64,000 nucleotides of DNA from Azonexus sp. (GTDB lineage: Bacteria; Pseudomonadota; Gammaproteobacteria; Burkholderiales; Rhodocyclaceae). Under the pieces are notes generated by a model. That model ran no database searches. It worked only from the letters and a program-made list of their open reading frames with translations, and was not told where the DNA came from. The stretch lies in the NCBI GenBank assembly GCA_030691385.1, contig JAUYEI010000128.1, forward strand, positions 1 to 64,000, given 5' to 3'. The position numbers and the translations under genes are program-made. This document shows, piece after piece, positions 22,420 to 31,322 of this stretch; positions within the stretch are counted from its first letter, which is position 1, and the number at the start of each line of letters is the position of its first letter.

Positions 22420-24676
22420 TAAACGAGGGGCTAACGGTTTCGGCAACGAAACGGGGTGTTGGCGCCAGAGCGTCGCCATTGCGTGACAGATCGCCATTGC
22501 CTTTTTCCAGATAGTTGCGAACATCGTTGCTTGGCCGAGGCTGCGAGGATAAAGCGCGACCGGCGCCGATGACAACTGCACGGTAGTTGCCGACGCCATT
22601 GACGGTCAGCGTGCCGCTTAGTGGCCGGACTTGTGCGCTGATCTGGTAGAAAAACAGGGTTTTCCAGTTGCCTTGCGTCCACCAGTTGCCTTGGCTGCTG
22701 GTCGGCGTCAGAAAGGCGCATTCGGCGCTGGACCAGCGGGTCGGGATGGCGGCCTGGGCGAAACCTGTCCGCAAGCTGTCATCGAGCGCATCGGCAGCAG
22801 CGATCAAGGCGTTCAGGCGGTAACGCAGGTTGGCGATGGCGGCTGCAATCTCCTCGCTACTGGAAGTTGCATTCCCCAGTACCGCGATGGCGCCGCCGCT
22901 GCCAGCGAGGCTGTTCAGCAATTGGCTGGCCGCTGCGTAGGCTGAACTGTCGCGGTTTTCCAGAGCGACCTGTCCGCCGACGATTCCCTTGCGTGCCTTG
23001 CCGGCGAGGTCGGGCGTCAGTTCGATGGCAATCGAAATCCAGGCCTGCAGAATATCGATCGTTTTGGCCAGTTCGCGCGCAGCGGTCACCTTGGCAGGGG
23101 CGGTGTTCTGTGCCGTGGCGAGTAAATTGATCGCAGCGGTGATCGATTCGAGTGCGATATTGTCTGCAGTGCTGCCAGGTGTTGCTGCTGTGCGACTGGC
23201 CAGCACGACAGGTTCGATGGCTTGGCTTGCTGTCAGCAAGGCTACTGTGTCCGCTCTGGCTTGTGCGACGGCTTCACTGGAAAGTTGCTTCCAGGCTGTA
23301 TTCAGGCTGCTGACTGCCGATGTGGCCCGCGCATGGGTGCTCGAAATTGCGCTTTCGATGGCGAGATCAGAGGACTGGCTATTCTCCAGCAGGCCATTTC
23401 TCAATGGGGTAACCGCATCCAGAACCGTTCGGACCTGCGTGCTGGTCGGCTGAGCGGGAAGCTGAGAAAGTTTGCTCTCGATGTTCTGGTTCAACGGAAT
23501 CAACTTGCCGACGAATAGGTCGAAGCCGCTGTCGGCGAGCGCCGTCCGGAATGCGTCGAGTGTGGCCTGGTTGGCCGTGATGGCGGTAGGAATGGTTTGC
23601 GACAGTGCGCTGTAGCTCTCCTTGCTGGCGGTGGCTGTATCGAAAATGCCTTCCAGTTCAGCCAGGCTTTGTCCAGCACGGAAGGCAGAATCGTACAGGG
23701 CGACGGCGGCCAGGAAAATGCGGTCGTAAAGTGCCATTGCCTTGGCTGCCTCGGCCTGCAGCGCCGACAAAGTACTGGTTGTCGGTGTCTGTGCCTGCGC
23801 CAGGGTTGTTTGCAGTTCGCGCAAGCTAAGGGTCGAGCCCTGCAGTGCCTTCTCCGGGTTGCCGGGCTGGGTGTCAGGGACCATGCCGAATAGTGATCCG
23901 ATGAAACCGGGGGCATTGGTAATGCGCGTTGTCGCATTTGCTGTATTGGTCAGCACTTGTTCGGCGATACGGGAAAACGGGGCTGGCCACGGGTAGGTGT
24001 TCGTGCTTCGGGAATGTTGCTCGAGGCAGGTGCGGAGTTCGTTGGCAATGCGCTGCTCGACTGCGGCCATCAATTCCTGGCGGGTGATGGCGATGACGAT
24101 GTCGTTGTCGTTGGAGGTGCTGAGTTCGTTCGTGCGGTCATGGTTGTAGAAATAGTCGTTGCCATCGGCATTGCGGGCATCCGGTACGCCGCGGGTGGCG
24201 ATGATGATGGCGGCAATGTCGTTGCTGTTGCTGCCGGCCGGAACATCAAGACGAAGCGTGGTTGGGGTTTCGCTGTTGAGGACGACGTTGGCGTTCTGGC
24301 CGCCGAAGGCCGGAGTCATGTGGTAGCGGAATTTTCCGCCTTGCGGGTCGGAGTTTTCGCTCAGGTCGAGTGTTTTCCACGGCAACCAACCGCTATAGCT
24401 GTCGCAGTCGTCACGAGATAACAGCGGAGAATTGCCATCGCCGATCAGGTCGGGGCAGAGCAGTCGTCCAGGCCGCGTGGCGTCGTTCACGGCGTGGGCG
24501 ATGACCGCTTCCTTGGCGCGGGCCAGGCGCTGCATGACGGTGTCGCGTTCCTGGTTCTGGGTGCCGTCGAGATTGCTGCTGCGATAGAAGGCATAGCCTC
24601 CGGCCAGCAGGAGCATGACGAGTAGGGCGATCAGAGCAACGCCCCTCTGCGCGGAGGGTGGGGCGCGGCGTTTCAT
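22400..24676 (-). CDS. Large pilus-associated membrane-anchored protein
   Basis: This 758-residue protein starts at the ATG at 24676 (MKRRAPPSAQRGVALIALLVMLLLAGGYAFYRSS). The track ORF extends 124 codons too far upstream. One N-terminal membrane helix is preceded by RG, like PilX-type minor pilins but without FTLxE. A domain with RLLCPDLIGDG ... GWLPWKTLDLSENSDPQGGKFRYH parallels the next gene. The long central part (about 300-700) is Ala/Ser/Thr-rich and mostly helical. Its role is probably pilus tip or anchoring, an inference from context. It overlaps the upstream small gene by ATGA. Confidence 0.72.
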   Translation of the reverse strand: MKRRAPPSAQRGVALIALLVMLLLAGGYAFYRSSNLDGTQNQERDTVMQRLARAKEAVIAHAVNDATRPGRLLCPDLIGDGNSPLLSRDDCDSYSGWLPWKTLDLSENSDPQGGKFRYHMTPAFGGQNANVVLNSETPTTLRLDVPAGSNSNDIAAIIIATRGVPDARNADGNDYFYNHDRTNELSTSNDNDIVIAITRQELMAAVEQRIANELRTCLEQHSRSTNTYPWPAPFSRIAEQVLTNTANATTRITNAPGFIGSLFGMVPDTQPGNPEKALQGSTLSLRELQTTLAQAQTPTTSTLSALQAEAAKAMALYDRIFLAAVALYDSAFRAGQSLAELEGIFDTATASKESYSALSQTIPTAITANQATLDAFRTALADSGFDLFVGKLIPLNQNIESKLSQLPAQPTSTQVRTVLDAVTPLRNGLLENSQSSDLAIESAISSTHARATSAVSSLNTAWKQLSSEAVAQARADTVALLTASQAIEPVVLASRTAATPGSTADNIALESITAAINLLATAQNTAPAKVTAARELAKTIDILQAWISIAIELTPDLAGKARKGIVGGQVALENRDSSAYAAASQLLNSLAGSGGAIAVLGNATSSSEEIAAAIANLRYRLNALIAAADALDDSLRTGFAQAAIPTRWSSAECAFLTPTSSQGNWWTQGNWKTLFFYQISAQVRPLSGTLTVNGVGNYRAVVIGAGRALSSQPRPSNDVRNYLEKGNGDLSRNGDALAPTPRFVAETVSPSFNDHLAY

Positions 24677-25038
24677 TTCGTGCCGCGCTTTATGTCGATG
24701 CGGCCGCTGCCGATCACGCTTTCGCGCTCGCCGGTGGCCGGATTGAAGGTGTCGCCGACCGGCACGCGGGGCGGCGGTGCCGTGCCGTCCCAGTTGGCTT
24801 CGCCGTTGATCCAGCGGATGCTGCGGCCATCGCTGCTGCGGACTTCGCCGTTGATGGTCTGGCTGGCTTCGCTGTTGCCGACATTGGGCTGGAAGCCGGG
24901 GTTGTGCTGGCGCTGGAGGTCGAGCCTGGCTCTTTGCTGCGGGTCGAGGAAGAGGCGGCCGAGCGGTGCTTCTTCGCCCAGGCCGGGGGCGTTGGCCGAG
25001 CACAGCAGCAGGAGGGTGAGCAGGCGGATCCGGTTCAT
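24673..25038 (-). CDS. Small exported protein in the pilus operon (MshK position)
   Basis: This 121-residue protein has a signal peptide (MNRIRLLTLLLLCSANAPGLG) and a periplasmic part rich in charged and Gly residues (LDPQQRARLDLQRQHNPGF, INGEVRSSDGRSIRWINGEANWDG). The INGEV...WINGE pattern resembles small secretion-system proteins that contact the secretin. It occupies the MshK position after the MshJ-like gene and overlaps both neighbours by 4 bp. Function is inferred only from location. Confidence 0.65.
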   Translation of the reverse strand: MNRIRLLTLLLLCSANAPGLGEEAPLGRLFLDPQQRARLDLQRQHNPGFQPNVGNSEASQTINGEVRSSDGRSIRWINGEANWDGTAPPPRVPVGDTFNPATGERESVIGSGRIDIKRGTK

Positions 25039-25637
25039 TTTTTGTCACTCGCCGGACGAATGGTCAGCCACTGCATTTCGCAATCGGCTCCGAACTGGGC
25101 CATGGCGGCGCGGCCATCGGCCTGGCGCGGCAAAGGCGAGAGCTTGCAGGCGCGTACGATGACCAGGGCCTTGGCATTTTTCTCGATGCGGGCGAGGAAG
25201 TTGATCAAGTCCTCTTCGTGCAGCAGGCGGAGCTGCAGGCGCAGCGGGCTGCTGAACCAGGCGTAGCTGGCGTCGTCTGCCTTGTCCAGGCTGGTCTGGG
25301 CGCCGAACTCGTAGCTCATGCCCGGGATGCGCAGTTCGCGCTGCGTTTCGCGGAGCATTTCCATCCAGTCGAGGCGTTTTTCGTCGCCGCTGATGCCGGA
25401 ATTTTGCAGTTGCTGCAGGCGTTGTGTGCGCTCGCGGATTTCCTGTTCTTCGGTGCGGACCTGGCGCAGACGTTGTTCGATCTGGTTTTTGGCCGTCATT
25501 GCTGCGTTGCGTTCGTGCTCGGCCTTGCCGGCGTCGAACTGGCTGCCCCAGACGAGCAGGCTGGCGACGGCAATCATGGCCAGCGCGGCGAGCAGGGGGA
25601 GCCAGAGTTTCGGGAGATCGCGGCTGGTCAGTTTCAT
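25035..25637 (-). CDS. mshJ: MSHA biogenesis MshJ-like (PilO/GspM-type) protein
   Basis: This 200-residue protein has an N-terminal membrane helix (LPLLAALAMIAVASLLVWG), a coiled-coil stretch (KNQIEQRLRQVRTEEQEIRERTQRLQQL) and a small periplasmic ferredoxin-like C-terminal domain (LRLQLRLLHEEDLINFLARIEK), the PilO/GspM layout. It would form part of the inner-membrane alignment complex with the MshI-like protein. Both ends overlap neighbours by 4 bp. Confidence 0.75.
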   Translation of the reverse strand: MKLTSRDLPKLWLPLLAALAMIAVASLLVWGSQFDAGKAEHERNAAMTAKNQIEQRLRQVRTEEQEIRERTQRLQQLQNSGISGDEKRLDWMEMLRETQRELRIPGMSYEFGAQTSLDKADDASYAWFSSPLRLQLRLLHEEDLINFLARIEKNAKALVIVRACKLSPLPRQADGRAAMAQFGADCEMQWLTIRPASDKK

Positions 25638-27142
25638 GGCGCGACGTTCCGGACGATTTCGACGGCAAACTGCCGGGGCTGGGTTTCTTCATCCAGCCCG
25701 TCGCCGCCGCGCAGGGCTCGCCCTGATTCGATGTCGAAGGGGCGTTGCAGGACGTTGATGGTGTTGGCGGGGTCGGCGCGCAGCGCGTCGACAAATTGAT
25801 CGAAGACGGCCAGGGTTTGCCGGGTCGTCGCCCGCTCAAGATGGATGGAGCCGCGGACGGTGGTGATTTCCGGCTCGCGGCCAGGCACTCCCACGGTCAA
25901 CCGGAAATTTTGCCCAAATTTCCAATCGATGCCTTCGAGAACGATGGCCGGCATGCGGTCGAGAACGTGGCTGATCATGCGATAGCTCGGTGTCGGCTGG
26001 CGTTGCTGGGCGAGCAGCTCGCCGTAGCGGCCGGTCACGCGGCGCAGTGTGTTGTTGTCCATGCCGAGCTGCGGAAAGGTCGCCGAGATTTCCTGGTAGC
26101 GCCGGCTGAAATCGGCTTCGCTGGCCGCCAGCGCCCGGGCCTCGGCGCGCAGGTCACTGGCCTTGTAGGTTTCCTTGGCGGCGAACAGGACGCCGCCGAG
26201 CAGGGCGATCAGTCCGGCCGCGAAGAGGCCGTGGCGGATTTGCGCCAGGCGGAAATGGTGGCGATGTGTTTCGTCGGCAAACTGCTGGGCGGGCGGCGCC
26301 GTTGCCAGCAGGTGCAGGAAGAGCTGGTCGCTGCGGTTGTCGGCGGGCAGTGTGTGCAACTTGAGCTTGTGCGCGGCGACATGGCTGTCGATCAGCGTGA
26401 AGTTCAGCTTGCTGTGTTCCGGGCAGGCCTTTTCGATGGACGGAATGGTCAGCGGATGGGCGACGATGAAAGCGGGCAGGCCTTCGTCGCGCCCGATCAG
26501 GCGCTGACCGATCAGGTATTGGTGCAGTTTGCCCGCTTCGGCGGCAAAGGCGCTGGCGATGCCGGCGATGCTGCTGTCGGTGAGCGGCGCCATACGCGAG
26601 AAATGGGCGTGGCCGTCAACCAGGTAGGTTTCGCGGATCGAGTGATCCTGCAGGGTGAGCAGCAGGCAGCGGCCGCTGTCCTGTCCCAGCTTTTTGAGCA
26701 ACTGGCCGCCCAGTTGGGCCACCGTGTAAATGCCGGCCAGCGGCACCTCGGCATCGCCGATCCGGCGCAGCCATGGCTCGAAATGGGCCGGGTTGGTCAG
26801 GGCGGAGAGCAGCAGCTTTTCGTTCTTGCGCTGGCTTTTTTCGTAGCCCAGAGACACCGCCGCGGCCAGTGGTGTGCCGAGAAAATGCTGGCCGATCTTG
26901 CGGGTAATCAGTGTTTGCCGGTCGCCGCCCTGCAGGAAAGGGATGGTTTCCAGGGCATGGCCTTCCTCGGCGACATTGGCCAGCAGCGAGAACTGGCTGC
27001 TGCTGTGCTCCCTGAGATATTCGGCGAATTGCTGCAGGCCGCCCTCGTCGTTGTCGAACACCCCCTCGGCGCGCAGCTTGCCCTGCTGCCAGGCATGGGC
27101 CGACAGGCGATGCGTGTTGAGATAGAGGAGGCGGCTGCTCAC
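25634..27142 (-). CDS. mshI: MSHA biogenesis MshI-like (PilM/GspL-type) protein
   Basis: This 502-residue protein has an N-terminal actin-like PilM/GspL cytoplasmic region (to about residue 290), a membrane helix (LFAAGLIALLGGVLFAAK at about 305-322), a coiled linker and a periplasmic PilN-like domain. It therefore resembles a PilM-PilN fusion of the MshI/GspL kind. The 42-bp dispersed repeat lies antisense in the periplasmic domain, encoding FGQNFRLTVGVPG. It overlaps mshG and mshJ by 4 bp. Confidence 0.8.
   Translation of the reverse strand: MSSRLLYLNTHRLSAHAWQQGKLRAEGVFDNDEGGLQQFAEYLREHSSSQFSLLANVAEEGHALETIPFLQGGDRQTLITRKIGQHFLGTPLAAAVSLGYEKSQRKNEKLLLSALTNPAHFEPWLRRIGDAEVPLAGIYTVAQLGGQLLKKLGQDSGRCLLLTLQDHSIRETYLVDGHAHFSRMAPLTDSSIAGIASAFAAEAGKLHQYLIGQRLIGRDEGLPAFIVAHPLTIPSIEKACPEHSKLNFTLIDSHVAAHKLKLHTLPADNRSDQLFLHLLATAPPAQQFADETHRHHFRLAQIRHGLFAAGLIALLGGVLFAAKETYKASDLRAEARALAASEADFSRRYQEISATFPQLGMDNNTLRRVTGRYGELLAQQRQPTPSYRMISHVLDRMPAIVLEGIDWKFGQNFRLTVGVPGREPEITTVRGSIHLERATTRQTLAVFDQFVDALRADPANTINVLQRPFDIESGRALRGGDGLDEETQPRQFAVEIVRNVAP
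25887..25928 (+). repeat. Dispersed 42-bp repeat inside the mshI-like gene
   Basis: ACTCCCACGGTCAACCGGAA then ATTTTGCCCAAATTTCCAATCG lies antisense to the gene and in an open frame. The first 20 bases match the consensus exactly. Confidence 0.88.
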
Positions 27143-28338
27143 GTTTTGATCTTGCTGATGACGTCGTAAATGGGGCCGATGACCGACAGCATAATCCAGC
27201 CGAGCAGGGCGCCCATGAAAAGCGTCAGCATCGGCTCGATCAGCGCCTGCGCCTTGCCGACCGATTCCTTGACGTCGCGGTTGTAGAAATAGCTGACGTT
27301 GAGCAGCGCCTTGTCCAGTCCGCCGGTGCTTTCACCGATGCGCAACATGCGTACGACGAGTGGCGGAAACATGCCGACATCGCGGAAGGCGCCGGCCACA
27401 TTCTGACCTTCGCGGATCGATTGCTCGACCCGCTCGAGCGCCTTCTGGACGACACGGTTGCCGACAATGGCTTGAGTGGTGCGGATCGACTCAAGTACCG
27501 GGATGCCGGAAGCGTAGAGCATGGCGAACGTATTGGCGAAACGGGAGAGGATGATTTTTTTGAGGATCGGGCCGATGACCGGTAGACGGAGTTTGATGCC
27601 GTCGAGGCGGAAGCGCGCCAGCGGGTTGGTGCGCAGGACCGCCTGCAAGGCGATGACGGCGATGATCGGCAAGGCGAGAAAAACAAACCAGTAGTTGACC
27701 AGCAGATCGGAGATGAAAAACAGCAGCTTGGTGTGCGGCGGCAAAACCTGCCCCATGTTCTTCACGAACAGCTTGAGCTGCGGAACCATGTAGATCATCA
27801 GGAAGAAGGTGGCGGAGAGCACGATGGTCGCCACGAAGGCCGGGTACATCAGCAGCTTTTTCGTGTGCGAGGCCAGTTCGTCTTCCCATTTCAGTGACTC
27901 GGACAGGCTGGCCAGCACATCCGGCAACTGGCCGCTCGCCTCGCCGGCGCGGATCAGGTTGCAGAAGACCTGGCTGAAAACTTCCGGGTGGGTGTTCATG
28001 GCCTGCGACAAGGTCTGGCCGCCTTCGATGCTTTCGATCAGCCCGGCCATCACCTCGCGGAAGCGGGGGTGGTCGACCGAGTCGCGCAGATCGGTCAGCC
28101 CTTCGAGGATGGGGACGCCGGCCCGGGTCAGGTGTTCGAGGTGAAAGCAGAAATTGATCAGCTCCGGCCGCGGCACGCGCTGCCCGCCAAACAGGGCGCG
28201 ATGCTGGATCGGCGAACCGTTGACCAGATCGAGATTCATGCGCTTCAAACGCATTTCGAGGTCGACCAGATTGATCGCATCGAGTCGTCCGTAGGTCATC
28301 CGACCTTCCACGCTGACCGCCTTGTAGTCGAACAACAT
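27139..28338 (-). CDS. mshG: Type II secretion/type IV pilus inner-membrane platform protein (MshG/PilC family)
   Basis: This 399-residue protein has two T2SSF domains separated by membrane helices. The first includes ELINFCFHLEHLTRAGVPILEGLTDLRDSV and the second LSRFANTFAMLYASGIPVLESIR. Helices lie at about residues 170-190, 210-230 and 370-390. It is the polytopic platform through which the ATPase drives pilin assembly. It starts at the ATG at 28338, 7 bp after mshE, and overlaps mshI by 4 bp. Confidence 0.92.
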   Translation of the reverse strand: MLFDYKAVSVEGRMTYGRLDAINLVDLEMRLKRMNLDLVNGSPIQHRALFGGQRVPRPELINFCFHLEHLTRAGVPILEGLTDLRDSVDHPRFREVMAGLIESIEGGQTLSQAMNTHPEVFSQVFCNLIRAGEASGQLPDVLASLSESLKWEDELASHTKKLLMYPAFVATIVLSATFFLMIYMVPQLKLFVKNMGQVLPPHTKLLFFISDLLVNYWFVFLALPIIAVIALQAVLRTNPLARFRLDGIKLRLPVIGPILKKIILSRFANTFAMLYASGIPVLESIRTTQAIVGNRVVQKALERVEQSIREGQNVAGAFRDVGMFPPLVVRMLRIGESTGGLDKALLNVSYFYNRDVKESVGKAQALIEPMLTLFMGALLGWIMLSVIGPIYDVISKIKT

Positions 28339-28345
28339 GGCGCGT

Positions 28346-30052
28346 CTACATCCGGTCGGTCAGGTCGACGACGCGGGCCAGTTCTTCAAGCGAAGTCGTG
28401 CCGTTCAGCACGCGGTGCATGCCGTCGTCGGCCAGCGTGGTGAAGCCCTGGAGCAGCGCCCGCGAGCGGATCTCGTGGGTGGTGGCGCGGCGGGCGATCA
28501 GTTCGTCGATGCCGGCATCGATGCGCAGCAGTTCCATGATCGCGATGCGGCCGCGGTAACCCTGGAAATCGCACAATTCGCAACCGGTGGCGCGGAACAG
28601 CACCGGGCGCGGACCTTCGCCCAGTTCGCCGAGCAGCCGGATTTCATGCGGTTCGGCGTGATACGGTGACTTGCAGTGATCGCACAGGCGGCGAATCAGG
28701 CGCTGGGCGATGATGCCGATGATGTTGCCGGCCATCACGTCGGGCAGCACGCCGATGTCGAGCAGGCGCGGCACGGCGCCGATGGCCGAATTGGTGTGCA
28801 GGGTGGTGTACACCTGATGCCCGGTCATCGCCGCGCGGAAGGCCATTTCGGCCGTTTCCGCATCGCGCACTTCGCCGACCAGGATGACGTCCGGGTCCTG
28901 GCGCATCATCGAGCGGATGCCGTTGGCGAAATCGAGTTTGGCGGTTTCCGAGACCGAGGTCTGGCGAACCATCGCCATCGGGTATTCGACCGGGTCTTCG
29001 AGGGTCATGATGTGGATGCCCTCGGAATTGATGTGATTGAGCACCGAGTACAGCGTCGTCGTCTTGCCGCTACCGGTCGGCCCGGTGACGAGGATGATGC
29101 CCTCGGGCCGCGAAATCATCAGCTTGAGCTGGTGCAGGTGTTCCTCGGCCAGACCGAGATTTTCCAGCGGCACGATGCCTTTTTGCCGGTCGAGAATGCG
29201 CAGGACGATGTTTTCGCCGTGAATGGTCGGCTGGCTGGCGACCCGGAAGTCGATCGGCCGGCCGGACACGGTGAGGCTGATCCGGCCATCCTGCGGCGCC
29301 CGCATTTCGGCGATGTTCATGCCGGAAAGCACCTTGATGCGCACCGTCATGGCCGGCCAGTAGGACTTATGCAGGGCGCGGATCTGGCGCAGCATGCCGT
29401 CGATGCGGTAACGGATGCGCAGGAAATTGGCTTCGGGTTCGAAATGGATGTCCGAGGCCTCGCGCTTGACCGCATCGGTCAGGATCGAATCGATCAGGCG
29501 AACGACCGGCTGGCTGTACTCGTCGTCGGTGGCGGACAGGCTCTGCCAGTCGATTTCGCCGGTTTCGATCTCGTGCAGGATGCCGTCGATCGACAACTCA
29601 TGGCCGTAATACTGGTCGATGGCGTGGTCGATTTCCGATTCGCCGCCGAGCAGGGTTTCAATTTCGGTGCCTTCTTCCAGTTGACCGCGCACCCGGTCGA
29701 GACCAACGATGTCGTTGATGTCCGAAATGGCCAGCGTCAGGCGGCGGTTCGGGCGGTCGTAGTCGAGCGGCAGCAGGTGGTGGCGTTTGGCCATGTCGCG
29801 CGGCACCAGCTTGAGCGCCTGCGGGTCGACGACGGCGTGCGACAGGTCGATGCTCTGCTTGCCGAGATTCTCGGACAGCGCCTGGCGCAGCGTAGCCTCG
29901 GTGACGAAGCCAAGCGAAACCAGCAGCTTGCCGATCGGCTGGTTCTGCTTCATTTGCTCGAGCAGCGCGATGCGCAACTGATCTTCCGACAGGATGCCTT
30001 CGGAAATCAGGATCTGGCCGAGTGGCCGGCGCTGGAGGGCGGAAGTGCTCAT
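28346..30052 (-). CDS. mshE: Pilus assembly ATPase (MshE/PilB/GspE family)
   Basis: This 568-residue protein starts at the ATG at 30052 (MSTSALQRRPLGQILISEGIL). It has an N-terminal MshEN domain of the kind that binds cyclic-di-GMP in relatives, then the ATPase core: Walker A GPTGSGKTTTLYSVL, Asp box and Walker B (RQDPDVILVGEVRD), His box (TGHQVYTTLHTN). A zinc-binding tetracysteine (CDHCKSPY ... CELCDFQG) is near the C-terminus. It powers pilus extension. It is followed by mshG with a 7-bp gap. Confidence 0.93.
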   Translation of the reverse strand: MSTSALQRRPLGQILISEGILSEDQLRIALLEQMKQNQPIGKLLVSLGFVTEATLRQALSENLGKQSIDLSHAVVDPQALKLVPRDMAKRHHLLPLDYDRPNRRLTLAISDINDIVGLDRVRGQLEEGTEIETLLGGESEIDHAIDQYYGHELSIDGILHEIETGEIDWQSLSATDDEYSQPVVRLIDSILTDAVKREASDIHFEPEANFLRIRYRIDGMLRQIRALHKSYWPAMTVRIKVLSGMNIAEMRAPQDGRISLTVSGRPIDFRVASQPTIHGENIVLRILDRQKGIVPLENLGLAEEHLHQLKLMISRPEGIILVTGPTGSGKTTTLYSVLNHINSEGIHIMTLEDPVEYPMAMVRQTSVSETAKLDFANGIRSMMRQDPDVILVGEVRDAETAEMAFRAAMTGHQVYTTLHTNSAIGAVPRLLDIGVLPDVMAGNIIGIIAQRLIRRLCDHCKSPYHAEPHEIRLLGELGEGPRPVLFRATGCELCDFQGYRGRIAIMELLRIDAGIDELIARRATTHEIRSRALLQGFTTLADDGMHRVLNGTTSLEELARVVDLTDRM

Positions 30053-30059
30053 GGTGCGG

Positions 30060-31313
30060 TCAGCGCTGCAGCCCGGGTTGCAACTCGCCCAGACGTTGCT
30101 CGACCTTGTCGCGCGCGAAGCCGGCCGGGCGTCTGGCCGACGCTTCCAGGGCCAGCCGGTAATGCTGGGCAGCGAGGCGCGCTTGGCGCAGGTGATCGAG
30201 GCTGACCGCCAGGTTGAACAGGTAATCGGGGTTGTCGCCATCGGCGGCCACGGCGTTGAAATAGACCTGCTGGGCCTCGGCCCAGCGGGCCTGGCGAGAA
30301 TACAGATTACCGAGCGCAAAATTGAGCGGCGCCGATTCGGGCTGGCTGGAGAGCAGCGACTTCAGGCGGCTTTCTGCGGTGTGCGGATCGGCGTTGGCCG
30401 ACAGGTTGTTGAGGACGGCCGCCTGTGCCGCCGGATCGCTCGGGTTGGCGACCAGCGCCCGCTGGCGCAAACCGTCGGCGTCCGCAGTGCGCCCCTGGCG
30501 ATGAGCGATGGCGGCCAGGGCGAGCAGGGCATCGGTGTTGTTCGGATCGCGTTGCAGCGCCTGTTCGAACTCCCGGCGCGACATTTCGGTTTCGCCGCGT
30601 TGCAGGCTGGCGTGACCACGCGCCAAGTTGGCGTCAGGCTCCGGCTGGGTGCGCGTCAGGCGAATCCGGGGGGCGGCCTCTGTTTCGCCATCGGGCGCGT
30701 ACATCGGTGCCGGGCGCGCCTCGCGTCGCGGGAAAAGCGGGGGCGTGGCCGGTTCGGGAGTGACTCCCACGGTAGACCGGAAAAAAGGGGCAAAATCAGA
30801 AGGCGGGGCGGGCTGCACCGCCGGCGCCGCCCGGGGTGGCGATGGCTGGGCTGGCTGCGTCATCGCCGCTGGTGCGCCAGCGGCCAACGACCCACGGTTC
30901 ATCGCGTTCATCTGATACCAGACATAGCCACCGATGGCGATACCGGCAACGCCGAGCGTGCCCAGTGCTGCCCAGAGCGGCAGCCGCGAAGGTGTCGCAG
31001 CGGCTTGTTTGGCGGCAAAGGCATTGCGCACGGCTTCGCGTTGTTCGGTCGGCCTGGCTTGTGGTGTCTCACTGGCTTGGATAGCGGCCGGGCGGGGCTC
31101 GGGAAGCGCTGACCTGGCCAGTTCGGCGTCGACTGCCGCCAGGTGCGAGGCAAGGTCCGGCAGCGGATTGGCGGCGCCTTTGCCCGGTTCGGATGTGATC
31201 GGTTCCAGGCTGAGCAGGTCGCTGGCTGTTGGCAACAGCCCACCCTGCGAGTTGCGGGCCGATTCCTGCTTGGCATTTTCTGCCCGCTTCAGGGCATCCA
31301 TCAGCAGGCTCAT
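30060..31313 (-). CDS. mshN: TPR protein of the pilus operon (MshN-like)
   Basis: This 417-residue protein has the conserved N-terminus MSLLMDALKRAENAKQE, a Pro/Ala-rich region, a single membrane helix (PLWAALGTLGVAGIAIGGYVWY at about 134-155), a second Pro/Ala-rich linker, and TPR repeats from about residue 225 to the end (LARGHASLQRGETEMSRREFEQAL, LLALAAIAHRQGRTADADGLR). A 42-bp dispersed repeat lies antisense in the linker, giving FAPFFRSTVGVTPEP. It probably scaffolds the secretin or assembly complex. It lies between mshL and mshE. Confidence 0.8.
   Translation of the reverse strand: MSLLMDALKRAENAKQESARNSQGGLLPTASDLLSLEPITSEPGKGAANPLPDLASHLAAVDAELARSALPEPRPAAIQASETPQARPTEQREAVRNAFAAKQAAATPSRLPLWAALGTLGVAGIAIGGYVWYQMNAMNRGSLAAGAPAAMTQPAQPSPPRAAPAVQPAPPSDFAPFFRSTVGVTPEPATPPLFPRREARPAPMYAPDGETEAAPRIRLTRTQPEPDANLARGHASLQRGETEMSRREFEQALQRDPNNTDALLALAAIAHRQGRTADADGLRQRALVANPSDPAAQAAVLNNLSANADPHTAESRLKSLLSSQPESAPLNFALGNLYSRQARWAEAQQVYFNAVAADGDNPDYLFNLAVSLDHLRQARLAAQHYRLALEASARRPAGFARDKVEQRLGELQPGLQR
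30763..30803 (+). repeat. Dispersed 42-bp repeat inside the mshN-like gene
   Basis: ACTCCCACGGTAGACCGGAA then AAAAGGGGCAAAATCAGAAGG lies in the disordered linker of the TPR protein, antisense to the gene. One two-base change (TCAA to TAGA) departs from the core. Confidence 0.85.
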
Positions 31314-31322
31314 GCGCAGCCC

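Noticed and set aside
28676-30205. 509-codon plus-strand ORF opposite mshE
   Set aside because: It is antisense to a complete ATPase with all its motifs and has no recognisable domain.
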